From: Bog-532 sp963824545
GTDB lineage: Bacteria; Actinomycetota; Actinomycetes; Streptosporangiales; Streptosporangiaceae
Assembly: GCA_963824545.1 (NCBI GenBank)
Contig: CAWGPP010000007.1
Location: 98,915 to 162,914 of the forward strand
Direction of reading: 5' to 3'
DNA: 64,000 bases
Shown: positions 7,229-19,195 of the stretch, piece after piece
Numbering within the stretch: the first letter of the stretch is position 1
Layout of the letters: each line of letters starts with the position of its first letter
Notes under the pieces: generated by a model
Seen by the model: the letters and a program-made list of their open reading frames with translations, nothing else
Told to the model about the DNA's origin: nothing
Databases searched by the model: none
Made by a program: the position numbers and the translations under genes

Positions 7229-9055
7229 GTGGCTCCGCCTAGGAACACCCGCTCGCGGCCGGGGCGCGCGCTCGCGTGCCTGGTCGCGCTGATCGTGGTC
7301 ATGCTGATCGGCATCGTTGGCGCGAATGCGTTCAGCCCGGGGAAGTGGCACCACGACTTCAAGATCCAGCTCGGGCTCGACCTGTCCAGCGGAACGCAGG
7401 CCACCCTGGCCGCGGTGACCCCGCAGGGCAAGGCGGCGCCCGACGCGGAAATGCAGCAGGCTGTCTCGATCATCACCAGCCGGGTGAACTCCTCGGGCAC
7501 CACTGGTGTCTCCGTTCAGCGCCAGGGCGCCAACGACATCACCGTGACGGTCCCGGGCAAGGGCTCGCAGGAAGTGATCAACGAGGTGAGCACCACCGCG
7601 CAGCTCCGGTTCCGCCCGGTGCTGCTGGAGGGCTCGTCCACGCCGGCCACCTCCGCGACGCCGACACCCAGCCCGAGCGCGACGGGCACCCAGGCGACGC
7701 CGAAGGCCACCGCCTCGCCGTCCGCGAGCACCAAGGCGTTCATCGGGCACGCCGCGGCCACCCCGGCCGCCAAGGCGAGCGGCAGCGCCAGCGCGACGCC
7801 GAAGGCCACCGCCTCTCCGAGCCCCGGCGCGACCAGCTCGTCCGCGACGGCCACCACGGCCGGTGATCCGTCCGCGGTCAACCCGGCCACGATGAAGCTG
7901 TTCGAGAAGCTCGACTGCAGCAACCTGAGCACCTGGAAGGCGAAGCTCGCCTACTCCGAGCCGCAGTGGGACGCGCCGAGCAGCCAGACGGTGGCGTGCG
8001 GCCCGAACGGCGTGAAGTACGTCCTCGGTCAGGCGGTCATCCTCGGCACCGACGTGTTGTCGGAGTCCGCCGCGATCGACACCACCACCAACGGGTGGGT
8101 GGTGAACCTGACCCTCAACGGCAAGGCGACCAAGGCGTTCGGCAACCTGACCGAGACTCAGGTCAGCAAGTACTACCCGAGCGTCAAGAGCAACGCCAAC
8201 GACTCGGTGCTGGACCAGACGGCGATCGTGCTGGACGGGAACGTGGTCGAGGCGCCGCAGACCACGCAGGCCATCCCGGCGGGCCAGGTGCAGATCACCA
8301 ACATCGGCGGCCAGACCCAGGCCAATCAGCTCGTCAATGAGCTGAAGTACGGCGCCCTGCCGCTGTCGTTCAGGATCACGAACACGACGACCGTCACCGC
8401 CCAGCTCGGCCGCAACCAGCTCGACGCGGGCCTCATCGCCGGGGCCATTGGCCTGCTCCTGGTGGTCATCTACTCGTTCCTGTACTACCGGGGCCTCGGC
8501 ATCGTGTCGGTCTCCAGCCTGCTGATCGCCGCGCTGATCGGCTACCTCGCGATCGTGCTGCTCAGCCGGTACCAGAACTTCACCCTGTCGCTGGCCGGCA
8601 TCGCGGGCCTGATCGTCGCCATCGGCATCACCGCCGACTCGTTCGTGGTGTTCTTCGAGCGATTGCGTGACGAGGTACGCGAGGGGCGCTCGCTGCGCGG
8701 TGCGGTGGAAAGCGGCTGGAAACGGGCCCGGCGGACGATCCTGGTGTCCGACACGGTGTCCTTCCTGGCCGCCCTGCTGCTGTACATCTTCTCGGTCGGC
8801 GACGTGAAGGGCTTCGCCTACACGCTCGGCCTGACCACGCTCATCGACGTCGTGGTGGTGTTCCTGTTCACCAAGCCGATGGTGACCCTGCTGGCCCGGA
8901 CCCGGTTCTTCGGGCAGGGGCACAAATGGTCCGGCCTGGATCCGGCCCGGCTCGGGGCGCGGGCGCCCTGGCGCTCGGGCGTACCCCGCCGCAGCGCCCG
9001 CCCGACGACGCCCGGTGCCCCGCGGACGCCGCGGACCACCTCAAGGGAGGCATGA
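7229..9055 (+). CDS. secD: Protein translocase subunit SecD
   Basis: SecD uses the proton gradient to complete Sec export together with SecF. There is an N-terminal transmembrane segment (residues ~12-32), the motif LGLDLSSGTQATL, a periplasmic head, and a C-terminal five-helix block with TADSFVVFFERLRDEVREGRSLRGAVESGWKRA recognisable. About residues 135-214 are a Ser/Thr/Ala/Pro-rich insertion inside the head, partly duplicated (the ATPKATASPS block occurs twice). It is probably a flexible linker. The stop overlaps the secF start region. Confidence 0.95.
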   Translation: MAPPRNTRSRPGRALACLVALIVVMLIGIVGANAFSPGKWHHDFKIQLGLDLSSGTQATLAAVTPQGKAAPDAEMQQAVSIITSRVNSSGTTGVSVQRQGANDITVTVPGKGSQEVINEVSTTAQLRFRPVLLEGSSTPATSATPTPSPSATGTQATPKATASPSASTKAFIGHAAATPAAKASGSASATPKATASPSPGATSSSATATTAGDPSAVNPATMKLFEKLDCSNLSTWKAKLAYSEPQWDAPSSQTVACGPNGVKYVLGQAVILGTDVLSESAAIDTTTNGWVVNLTLNGKATKAFGNLTETQVSKYYPSVKSNANDSVLDQTAIVLDGNVVEAPQTTQAIPAGQVQITNIGGQTQANQLVNELKYGALPLSFRITNTTTVTAQLGRNQLDAGLIAGAIGLLLVVIYSFLYYRGLGIVSVSSLLIAALIGYLAIVLLSRYQNFTLSLAGIAGLIVAIGITADSFVVFFERLRDEVREGRSLRGAVESGWKRARRTILVSDTVSFLAALLLYIFSVGDVKGFAYTLGLTTLIDVVVVFLFTKPMVTLLARTRFFGQGHKWSGLDPARLGARAPWRSGVPRRSARPTTPGAPRTPRTTSREA

Positions 9056-10386
9056 TGTCGCGCCTGGGTGGCATCGGCGGCCGGCTGTACCGCGGCGATG
9101 TCTCGATCAACTTCGTTGGCCGGCAGAAGCTCTGGTACACGATCTCCGGCTGCATCCTGGTCATCGCCATCGCCGCGCTGATCATCCGCGGGCTGAACTT
9201 CAGCGTGGAGTTCAAGGGCGGTTCGGTCTTCCAGGTCAAGGCGCCGAACGCGACCATCAGCCAGGTCGAGAAGGCGGTGACCGACGGTGGCGGCGGGAGC
9301 CCCGTCGTCCAGAAGGTCGGCGTGGGCAGCAAGGCCCAGTGGCAGGCCCAGACCGCGCCGCTGACCATCACGCAGGCCGAGCACGTCCAGAACTCCATCG
9401 CCAAGGAACTGGGCGTCAGCGTCAACAGCATCAACACCGAGTTCGTCGGCCCGACCTGGGGCAGCCAGATCTCCAGCAAGGCCACCCAGGCGCTGATCGC
9501 GTTCCTTATCGTGATCGTGATCTACCTGTCGATCGCGTTCGAGTGGAAGATGGCGTCCGCCGCGTTCGTGGCGCTGCTGCACGACATCCTGATCACCGTC
9601 GGTATCTACGCGCTCGCCGGATTCCAGGTCAGCCCGGCTTCGGTCATCGGCCTGCTCACGATCCTCGGTTATTCGCTGTACGACACCGTGGTCGTCTTCG
9701 ACAAGGTGCGGGAGAATACCGCCGGCCTGGTCACCAGCGCCCGGAGCACGTACAGCCAGGCCGCCAACCTCGCGCTGAACCAGACCCTGGTCCGGTCGAT
9801 CAACACTTCGGTGATCGCGCTGCTGCCGGTGGCCGCCATCCTCATCGCCGGGGTGGTGCTGCTCGGCACCGGTGAGCTGTCCGACCTGGCGCTGGTGCTG
9901 TTCGTCGGCATGCTGTCCGGCACGTACTCCTCGATCTTCATCGCCACCCCGGTCCTGGCCGACCTCAAGGAGCGCGAGCCGCAGTTCAAGGCGCTGACCA
10001 AGCGCCTGCAGGCCCGCGCGGCCAGTCCCCGGGTGGCGGCCAAGCAGGCCGGGGCGCGGGCACAGGCGCCGGTCCCGGCAGGCCCGGCGAGCCCGGGCGT
10101 CTCAGCGGGCCGCGGCAACGCGGCCAGCACCGCCGGTGACCAGGCCGCCGGCCGCGAGCCGGACGATGACGCCGCCGTCTATGACGACGCGGCGGAACCC
10201 GGGGCCGACGAGGCCGGCCGGGCCGGCCAGGCCGACGCCGGCCCGCCGTCACGATCCGCGGTCGGGGCCGGCCGCGCCGCCGGCCGTCCCGGCGCTCCGG
10301 GCACTCCCGGCGCCCGCCAGCAGCCACGCCGCACCAGCGCGGCCAAACGTCGCCCCAGCAGCAACGCCAAGAAGAAGAGGCGGTAG
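9055..10386 (+). CDS. secF: Protein translocase subunit SecF
   Basis: Partner of SecD, 443 residues. It shows the first transmembrane helix (about residues 22-42), the motif FSVEFKGGSVFQV, and the RND-like membrane block with LLTILGYSLYDTVVVFDKVREN and LALNQTLVRSINTSV. The C-terminal ~130 residues are a basic Ala/Gly/Pro-rich tail not needed for the fold. The start is ATG 9055 or the adjacent ATG 9052; GGGAGG at 9045-9050 favours 9055 slightly, while 9052 would give a classic ATGA overlap with secD. Confidence 0.94.
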   Translation: MSRLGGIGGRLYRGDVSINFVGRQKLWYTISGCILVIAIAALIIRGLNFSVEFKGGSVFQVKAPNATISQVEKAVTDGGGGSPVVQKVGVGSKAQWQAQTAPLTITQAEHVQNSIAKELGVSVNSINTEFVGPTWGSQISSKATQALIAFLIVIVIYLSIAFEWKMASAAFVALLHDILITVGIYALAGFQVSPASVIGLLTILGYSLYDTVVVFDKVRENTAGLVTSARSTYSQAANLALNQTLVRSINTSVIALLPVAAILIAGVVLLGTGELSDLALVLFVGMLSGTYSSIFIATPVLADLKEREPQFKALTKRLQARAASPRVAAKQAGARAQAPVPAGPASPGVSAGRGNAASTAGDQAAGREPDDDAAVYDDAAEPGADEAGRAGQADAGPPSRSAVGAGRAAGRPGAPGTPGARQQPRRTSAAKRRPSSNAKKKRR

Positions 10387-10389
10387 ACG

Positions 10390-10989
10390 GTGCCGCCAGC
10401 CGGGGCCGCCGGGCCGGACGGGGCCACTGGGGCCACTGGGGCCACTGGGGAGAGTCCGGATGACGGGCCTGAGGCGCTCGCGAACCTGATTAGGAAGCGC
10501 ATCCGCGACGTACCCGACTACCCCCAGCCGGGCATCTCGTTCAAGGACATCACGCCGCTGCTGGCCGACGGGCCCGCGTTCGCCTCGGTGGTGGGCGAAC
10601 TGGCCGCCGGGCTCGGGCCGGTCGACAAGGTGGCCGGGATCGAGGCGCGCGGGTTCATTCTCGCCGCTCCGGTCGCAGCCCGCCTGGGCGCCGGGTTCAT
10701 CCCGGTACGTAAGGCCGGCAAACTGCCCGCGGCCACCTACCACGAGGACTACCAGCTGGAATACGGCACGGCCACGATCGAGGTGCACACCGACGCCTTC
10801 GACCCGGGCGACCGGGTGCTCATCGTGGACGACGTGCTGGCCACCGGGGGCACCGCGCTGGCCACCGCCGAACTGGTCCGCCGGGCCGGCGGCGAAGTCA
10901 CCGGGGTGGCAGTCCTCCTGGAACTGGCGTTCCTGGACGGCCGGGCCAAACTCGGCGACATCGGCTTCCGCGCGCTGCTGACCGTCTGA
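10390..10989 (+). CDS. apt: Adenine phosphoribosyltransferase
   Basis: This salvage enzyme makes AMP from adenine and PRPP. The PRPP-binding signature VLIVDDVLATGGTA is intact, with the family blocks RIRDVPDYPQPGISFKDITPLL, GIEARGFI and RKAGKLP. It is 199 residues long; the first ~30 are a Gly/Ala/Thr repeat tail (GATGATGATG) before the conserved domain. The GTG start has AAGAGG eight bases upstream. Its place between secF and rel is the standard actinobacterial order. Confidence 0.94.
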   Translation: MPPAGAAGPDGATGATGATGESPDDGPEALANLIRKRIRDVPDYPQPGISFKDITPLLADGPAFASVVGELAAGLGPVDKVAGIEARGFILAAPVAARLGAGFIPVRKAGKLPAATYHEDYQLEYGTATIEVHTDAFDPGDRVLIVDDVLATGGTALATAELVRRAGGEVTGVAVLLELAFLDGRAKLGDIGFRALLTV

Positions 10990-10996
10990 GGCGGCA

Positions 10997-11079
10997 CTGT
11001 AACCGTCCGCGGCACGCCGGTGACCTCTGTTACCGTCTGGCCCACGCTCGCAACCTCTGTAAACGTCCGCCGGTAGACT
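10997..11079 (+). promoter_or_regulatory. Three 30-base-spaced repeats and promoter before rel
   Basis: The short boxes CTGTAACCGTCCGC, CTGTTACCGTCTGG and CTGTAAACGTCCGC start at 10997, 11027 and 11057, exactly 30 bases apart, so they lie on the same DNA face. A TANNNT -10 (TAGACT, 11074-11079) follows the third one and predicts transcription start near 11086, upstream of the AGGAG ribosome site and GTG 11109. They look like operator repeats, but no regulator is known. Confidence 0.4.
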
Positions 11080-11108
11080 GGCATTTCGGCAGACAGACAG
11101 GAGCGCGA

Positions 11109-14216
<3,108 letters not shown>

Positions 14217-14265
14217 TGCCTGCCCCCCCGACTGGCAGCCCTATTTGGCCCCGTTGATGGCCGCA

Positions 14266-17200
14266 CTATGACGTTCCACCGAGAACGTCAGTGAGCTTCT
14301 TCCGCGCTACCTCCGCCTCGCGCTGCCATTGGGTGTTCGTGGGGTCGGCGGCGCCCAGCCGCACGGCGATATCCAGGCTGGCCTGGTAGGCGGTGCGGGC
14401 GGCGGTCAGGTCCCCGGCCGCGATCGCCACGTCCCCGAGCTTGTTGTGGCTGATCGACAGGTCCCGCTGCCATCCGGTGTTGGCGGGGTCAGCGGCGGCC
14501 AGCCGGGTGCGGATGTCCAGGCTGGCCTGGTAGGCGGTGCGGGCGGCGGTCAGGTCCCCGGCCGCGATCGCCACGTCCCCAAGCCGTTCGTGGCTGACCG
14601 ACAGGTCCCGCTGCCATTGCGTGTTGGCGGGGTCGGCGGCGGCCAGCCGGGAAAAGATGTCCAGGCTGGCCTGGTAGGCGGTGCGGGCGGCGGTCAGGTC
14701 CCCGGCTACGATCGCCACGTCCCCCAGCCGGTCTTGGCTGATCGACAGGTCCCGCTGCCATCCGGTGTTGGCGGGGTCGGCGGCGGCCAGCCGCACGGCG
14801 ATATCCAGGCTGGCCTGGTAGGCGGTGCGGGCGGCGGTCAGGTCCCCGGCCGCGATCGCCGCATCCCCCAGCTTGCTGTGGCTGACCGACAGGTCCCGCT
14901 GCCATTCGGTGTTGGCGGGGTCGGCGGCGGCCAGCCGGCTACGGATGTCCAGGCTGGCCTGGTAGGCGGTGCGGGCGGCGGTCAGGTCCCCTGCCGCCCT
15001 CGCCACGTCCCCCAGCCGTTCGTGGCTGATCGACAGGTCCCGCTGCCATCCGGTGTTGGCGGGGTCGGCGGCGGTCAGCCGGGTACGGATGTCCAGGCTG
15101 GCCTGGTGAGCGGTGCGGGCGGCGGTCAGGTCCCCGGCCGCGGCCGCCACATCGCCCAGCTTGTTGTGGCTGATCGACAGGTCGCGCTGCCATTCGGTGT
15201 TGGCGGGGTCGGCGGCGGTCAGCCGCGCGGCGATATCCAGGCTGGCCTGGTGAGCGGTGCGGGCGGCGGTCAGGTCCCCGGCTACGATCGCCACGTCCCC
15301 CAGCCGGTCGTGGCTGACCGACAGGTCCCGCTGCCATTCGGTGTTGGCGGGGTCGGCGGCGGCCAGCCGGGTACGGATGTCCAGGCTGGCCTGGTAGGCG
15401 GTGCGGGCGGCGGTCAGGTCCCCGGCCGCTCTCGCCACGTCCCCCAGCTTGTTGTGGCTGACCGACAGGTCGCGTTGCCATTCGGTGTTGGCGGGGTCGG
15501 CGGCGGCCAGCCGGGTGCGGATGTCCTGGCTGGCCTGGTAGGCGGTGCGGGCGGCGGTCAGGTCCCCGGCCGCGATCGCCACATTCCCTAGCTTTTCGTG
15601 GCTGACCGACAGGTCCCGCTGCCATTCGGCGTTGGCGGGGTCGGCGGCGGCCAGCCGCGCGGCGATGTCCAGGCTGGCTTGGTAGTTGGTGCGGGCGGCG
15701 GTCAGGTCCCCGGCCGCTCTCGCCATGTCCCCTAGCTTTTCGTGGCTGACCGACAGGTCGCGTTGCCATTCGGTGTTGGCGGGGTCGGCGGCGGCCCGAG
15801 CTTGGACCTGCTGGTGGATGGCGTGCCATTGTCGGGTTGCCGATGGCAGATCGCCGGCATTGAGGAGCGCCTGCACCTCAAGCTCGGCAACGAGGATCCA
15901 GGCTCGTTCGGGCGGCGGGATCAGGGGGCGGATCTCGGCCAGGCAGGCCACGGTCCCCAGGGTGCCGGGCAGCATCTGGGTGGCCCGCTGTGCGATATCT
16001 GCGATGTCGTTGTAGCGGCCGAGGGCGGCGAGGTGGCGGGGGATGTCGAGGAGATCGTCGTAGCTGCCGTGCTTCTGTGCGAACCGCCGGTATCGCATAG
16101 CCAGGGCCCGTTCGTGCTGGGCGGCCGGATCGCCGGGGGTGTTGCGGGTGACGAGGGCGGCGGTCCACGGGTGCATGACGATGCCGTCGCCGGCGGTGAG
16201 CAGGGTCAGGCCGGCCAGCCGGTCCACGTCGTGCTGCAGTGCCGCCTTGTCCGGCGGGCCGTGTGTCTCGGTGCCGTCGCCGGCGTCGGGGATGAGGGTG
16301 AAGGCCAGGTCGTCCAGGGTCATCGGGGCGCGGCAGACCGCGGCCTGGCGCAGAATAGCTTCCTGGGCGGGGGTGAGCAGGGTGAGTAGCTCGGTGAGCA
16401 GGATGTCGGCGCTGCCCAGCAGCATCGCCTGATCCAGCGCCGTCTCCAGCGGCCGGCCTGGCCGCAGGTCAAGGCCTTCGGCGCGGGCCAGGTCGCGGAG
16501 CCTGGCCTGGACGTGCCGGAAGCTGGCGTGCCCGCCGCGCAGCAGGGCGTCGGTGAACTCGATCAGCCGGGGGTGCCCGCCGATGGTTCGGGTCAGCAGC
16601 CGCCGGTCCTCGATGTCCAGGTCCCGCAGCTTTGGCAGGCGCAGGAACAGCCGCCGCAGTTCGGCCTGCGACAAGGGCGGGATCGGGATAGGGGCCAGGA
16701 ACCGGTCCGGGCCGGGCAGCGGGTACCGGCACGTGAGCAGCAGCGCCCCGGTCTGGGCGGCGTCGGCCAGCGCGGCCAGCATGTCGTCGATAGCGGGGTC
16801 AAGGAACGTCTCGCCGCCGGGGGACAGGTTCTGCTCGAAATCGTCGAAGGCCACCAGCAGCTGCTGGGTGCGCAGCAAGAAGGCCACGGCGGCCAGTTTC
16901 GGGCCGTCGTCGGCGCCGGGGTCGGTCAGGCGGGCCAGGACAGCGCGCAGAACCTCTGCTTTTCCTGGGTCGATGACCCCGGGCAGTCCGTCGTACAGGG
17001 CCTGGGCGGTGGCGCCGATCAGGGCGGTGGGGTTCCACCGGCCCTCGTGTACCGTGACCAGCCAGCCGTCGCCGCGGAGCCGGGCGAGGACCCGCCCGGC
17101 CACGGCGGTCTTGCCGATCCCGCCGACCCCGGTCAGCATCACCCCGCCGGTAACCCCGAACTGCTCGACCGCGCGATCGGTGCGGCGCAGCACCCCCATC

Positions 17201-17874
17201 GCCGTCCGCATCTGGGCGCGCCGGCCGATCAGCGCGCCCATCGGCAGGTCCCGGGCCAGCTTGCCGCCCGGCGGTTCCGTCGCCGTCTTCAGCGGCTCTT
17301 CCGGGGCGGCGGGGTCGGTCAGCGCGCCGTCCCCGCCCGCCGCCAGCAGCACCGGCACCCCATACTCCGGTGGCGGCCGCCGGTCCACCTCGTGAGCGCG
17401 GCGTTCTTCCTCGGACAGGTACCGGGCCCCGGTCAGTGCCTGGCCGGCCGTCAGCCCGGGCCGCGCCGCCAGTGCGTGGTAGAGATGACCAGCCAGGGCG
17501 GTGGCATAGGGGTCGGTGACCGGGGCGAGCATCGCGATCACCCGGTCGGCGCCCTGCCGCACCAGGCTGGCCGCCATCGCCTCAGATCCTGCCGCCGCGC
17601 CCCCCGAACACGACGACAAGACGATCAGCGGGACCGGCCTTCCGGCGTGCTTGAGCGCCCCCATCAGGTCGGCCTGCGTCACCGTCACTGGGGCGCCGTC
17701 TTCGTCTTCCAGTTCGATCGTGTCGGGGGAGCCGTGCGCGGACAGGTGCAGCACATGGTAGGCGTCATCGGCCAGGGCCTGGCGGATGGCCGGCAACGAC
17801 GCGACCTCCAGGATCCGCACCTGGGCGGGAGTGCCGGCGGCCACCTCGGTGACCGCGTTCAGGACCGCGGCCAT
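14266..17874 (-). CDS. CHAT protease (C-terminal half)-STAND ATPase-TPR protein, 3' part of a frameshifted gene
   Basis: From the ATG at 17874 this reads 1202 residues, but homologous coding continues upstream to about 18020 (PLKILAAVAAPDETKTKNAP is in this frame), where it should join the SEFIR frame. The CHAT catalytic pair is present: H47 in HLSAHG and C89 in LSSCSGG. Next come a P-loop GVGGIGKTA (249-257) and a Walker B-like LLVAFDDFEQ (about 339-348) of STAND/NB-ARC type, then a helical region, then ten 48-residue TPR units and a partial eleventh from about residue 690 to the end. CHAT proteins are caspase-like cysteine proteases. With STAND and TPR modules they resemble NLR-type sensors that cleave a partner when activated. 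Target and trigger are unknown. Confidence 0.85.
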   Translation of the reverse strand: MAAVLNAVTEVAAGTPAQVRILEVASLPAIRQALADDAYHVLHLSAHGSPDTIELEDEDGAPVTVTQADLMGALKHAGRPVPLIVLSSCSGGAAAGSEAMAASLVRQGADRVIAMLAPVTDPYATALAGHLYHALAARPGLTAGQALTGARYLSEEERRAHEVDRRPPPEYGVPVLLAAGGDGALTDPAAPEEPLKTATEPPGGKLARDLPMGALIGRRAQMRTAMGVLRRTDRAVEQFGVTGGVMLTGVGGIGKTAVAGRVLARLRGDGWLVTVHEGRWNPTALIGATAQALYDGLPGVIDPGKAEVLRAVLARLTDPGADDGPKLAAVAFLLRTQQLLVAFDDFEQNLSPGGETFLDPAIDDMLAALADAAQTGALLLTCRYPLPGPDRFLAPIPIPPLSQAELRRLFLRLPKLRDLDIEDRRLLTRTIGGHPRLIEFTDALLRGGHASFRHVQARLRDLARAEGLDLRPGRPLETALDQAMLLGSADILLTELLTLLTPAQEAILRQAAVCRAPMTLDDLAFTLIPDAGDGTETHGPPDKAALQHDVDRLAGLTLLTAGDGIVMHPWTAALVTRNTPGDPAAQHERALAMRYRRFAQKHGSYDDLLDIPRHLAALGRYNDIADIAQRATQMLPGTLGTVACLAEIRPLIPPPERAWILVAELEVQALLNAGDLPSATRQWHAIHQQVQARAAADPANTEWQRDLSVSHEKLGDMARAAGDLTAARTNYQASLDIAARLAAADPANAEWQRDLSVSHEKLGNVAIAAGDLTAARTAYQASQDIRTRLAAADPANTEWQRDLSVSHNKLGDVARAAGDLTAARTAYQASLDIRTRLAAADPANTEWQRDLSVSHDRLGDVAIVAGDLTAARTAHQASLDIAARLTAADPANTEWQRDLSISHNKLGDVAAAAGDLTAARTAHQASLDIRTRLTAADPANTGWQRDLSISHERLGDVARAAGDLTAARTAYQASLDIRSRLAAADPANTEWQRDLSVSHSKLGDAAIAAGDLTAARTAYQASLDIAVRLAAADPANTGWQRDLSISQDRLGDVAIVAGDLTAARTAYQASLDIFSRLAAADPANTQWQRDLSVSHERLGDVAIAAGDLTAARTAYQASLDIRTRLAAADPANTGWQRDLSISHNKLGDVAIAAGDLTAARTAYQASLDIAVRLGAADPTNTQWQREAEVARKKLTDVLGGTS
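14339..15790 (-). repeat. 144-base tandem repeat coding the TPR array
   Basis: The block GTTGGCGGGGTC recurs every 144 bases at 14483, 14627, 14771, 14915, 15059, 15203, 15347, 15491, 15635 and 15779, with a related block near 14339. Each period codes 48 residues of the type ANTEWQRDLSVSHEKLGDV followed by AGDLTAARTAYQASLDI. Copies differ at a few fixed positions only, so unequal crossing-over can easily change copy number. Confidence 0.95.
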
Positions 17875-17945
17875 CTCCGCCTCGGTATCCAGCGGCGCGT
17901 TCTTCGTCTTGGTCTCATCGGGCGCGGCGACCGCGGCCAGTATCT

Positions 17946-19013
17946 TCAGCGGCCCGGCCAGCGCGGGGCCCGCCGCCGCGGCGGCGGGCCCGGGCGGGGT
18001 GCCCGGTTCCCGGCCGGGGCCGGCGGCCGCCGGACCACGCTGACCGTGGGCAGCAACCCCAGCGGCGCGGTCTCCGGCCCGTCGCCGGTGGCCAGCCGGA
18101 TCAGTTCCACCGGCAGCGACAGTGCGGCCGGATCAGCGCACAGCACCACCTGCGCCGTGCCGCCCGGCGGCAGCCGGTTCAGCATCCGGGCCAGCAGATG
18201 CTGGTCGGCGTCGGCCAGCAGCGCCCCGGCCAGGTGGCGGCCGGCCGCCGCCATCCGCTCCTCGGCCACCACAGCGGGCAACGTCAGCGCGCCCCACACC
18301 CGCGTCACCTCGGCCGGCAGCGGCGCCTGCCGGTGGCTCAGCATCGACCCGGCCACCCACACCGCCGACTCCAGCACACCCGCCGACAGAGCCGCCTCGA
18401 TCACCACCCCGGTATCCAGCACCGGCTGTTGCGTCGCGGCTGGCCCGGCCCGCCCGGCATCGTCCGGCGGCAGGAACGGGGCCGGCCCCACCGGCGGCAC
18501 GATCACCCCTGGCTGGCTCGTCAGCACGCGCAGCAGGGCCTTCGCGCCGGCCACGGTGAAATCCGTGATCTCGTAACGCGTCGCGGACTCCGGCCTCATC
18601 CACAACGGGATGTCAGTGGCGGAACAGCCGGGCAGCACCACCGGCAGAAACCGGCCCAGCCCCGCTTGCTGGTCGGCGAAGAAAAGCTCCTGGATTAACC
18701 CGGCTTCCCACTGCGCCCCCCGGCCCTCGGCCGGCCCGGCGTCCCCCTCGGCCCGCCGTCTGTAGGCCGGGGAGGCCACCACCAGGACCCGATCAGCGTC
18801 CCGGACCTGCTGGGTCATCCACTGCGTCCAGCCTGTCCGCTGATCGGTAGCGGCCAGGTCCAGGACCGCGTCCACCCCGTTCGCGCGCAGGAAAAGCCAG
18901 AACTGCCGGACCCGCTCCTCATGCTCCGGGTCATCGTGGGCGTAAGAAATAAACGCCCGCACCGGACCGCCCGCCCCCCGGCTCGCGTCATCGCCATGAT
19001 GAGCATCCGACAT
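17946..19013 (-). CDS. SEFIR domain plus N-terminal half of CHAT, 5' part of a frameshifted gene
   Basis: The N-terminal domain (RAFISYAHDDPEHEERVRQF, then GWTQWMTQQVRDADRVLVVASPAYRR and GLIQELFF) is a SEFIR/TIR-like fold used for homotypic interaction. From about residue 210 the sequence becomes the first half of a CHAT domain (ALSLPVELIRLATGD, then LGLLPTVSVVRR). It then runs into Pro/Arg-rich nonsense and a stop at 17946, while the missing half of the domain continues in the -1 frame. Adding one base in the C/G-rich stretch near 18020-18040 would fuse both parts into one protein of about 1590 residues. ATG 19013 is used; GTG 19049 is an in-frame alternative. Confidence 0.8.
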   Translation of the reverse strand: MSDAHHGDDASRGAGGPVRAFISYAHDDPEHEERVRQFWLFLRANGVDAVLDLAATDQRTGWTQWMTQQVRDADRVLVVASPAYRRRAEGDAGPAEGRGAQWEAGLIQELFFADQQAGLGRFLPVVLPGCSATDIPLWMRPESATRYEITDFTVAGAKALLRVLTSQPGVIVPPVGPAPFLPPDDAGRAGPAATQQPVLDTGVVIEAALSAGVLESAVWVAGSMLSHRQAPLPAEVTRVWGALTLPAVVAEERMAAAGRHLAGALLADADQHLLARMLNRLPPGGTAQVVLCADPAALSLPVELIRLATGDGPETAPLGLLPTVSVVRRPPAPAGNRAPRPGPPPRRRAPRWPGR

Positions 19014-19195
19014 GCCGCGCCGACCCCCAGCCACCCAAACGGCACCCACCGCCGCGAAACACGGCAGCCCCCAGCGTTTCGGCCAAGGTTACTCAATTTC
19101 ACCGCCGTGTGACCAAGACATCACCGGCCCTCATGAAGCCGCCCGTCATCACTTTTCGTGTATTCCTTTTTACTGAGAGTGATGGGGGTGGTGCG

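Noticed and set aside
14339..15790. Long plus-strand frame of glycine/valine repeats
   Set aside because: It is the complement of the TPR array. The minus strand shows real TPR residues, Walker motifs and domain order.
18010..18045. Programmed -1 frameshift in the SEFIR-CHAT gene
   Set aside because: No slippery heptamer in the right phase was found in this GC-rich junction.
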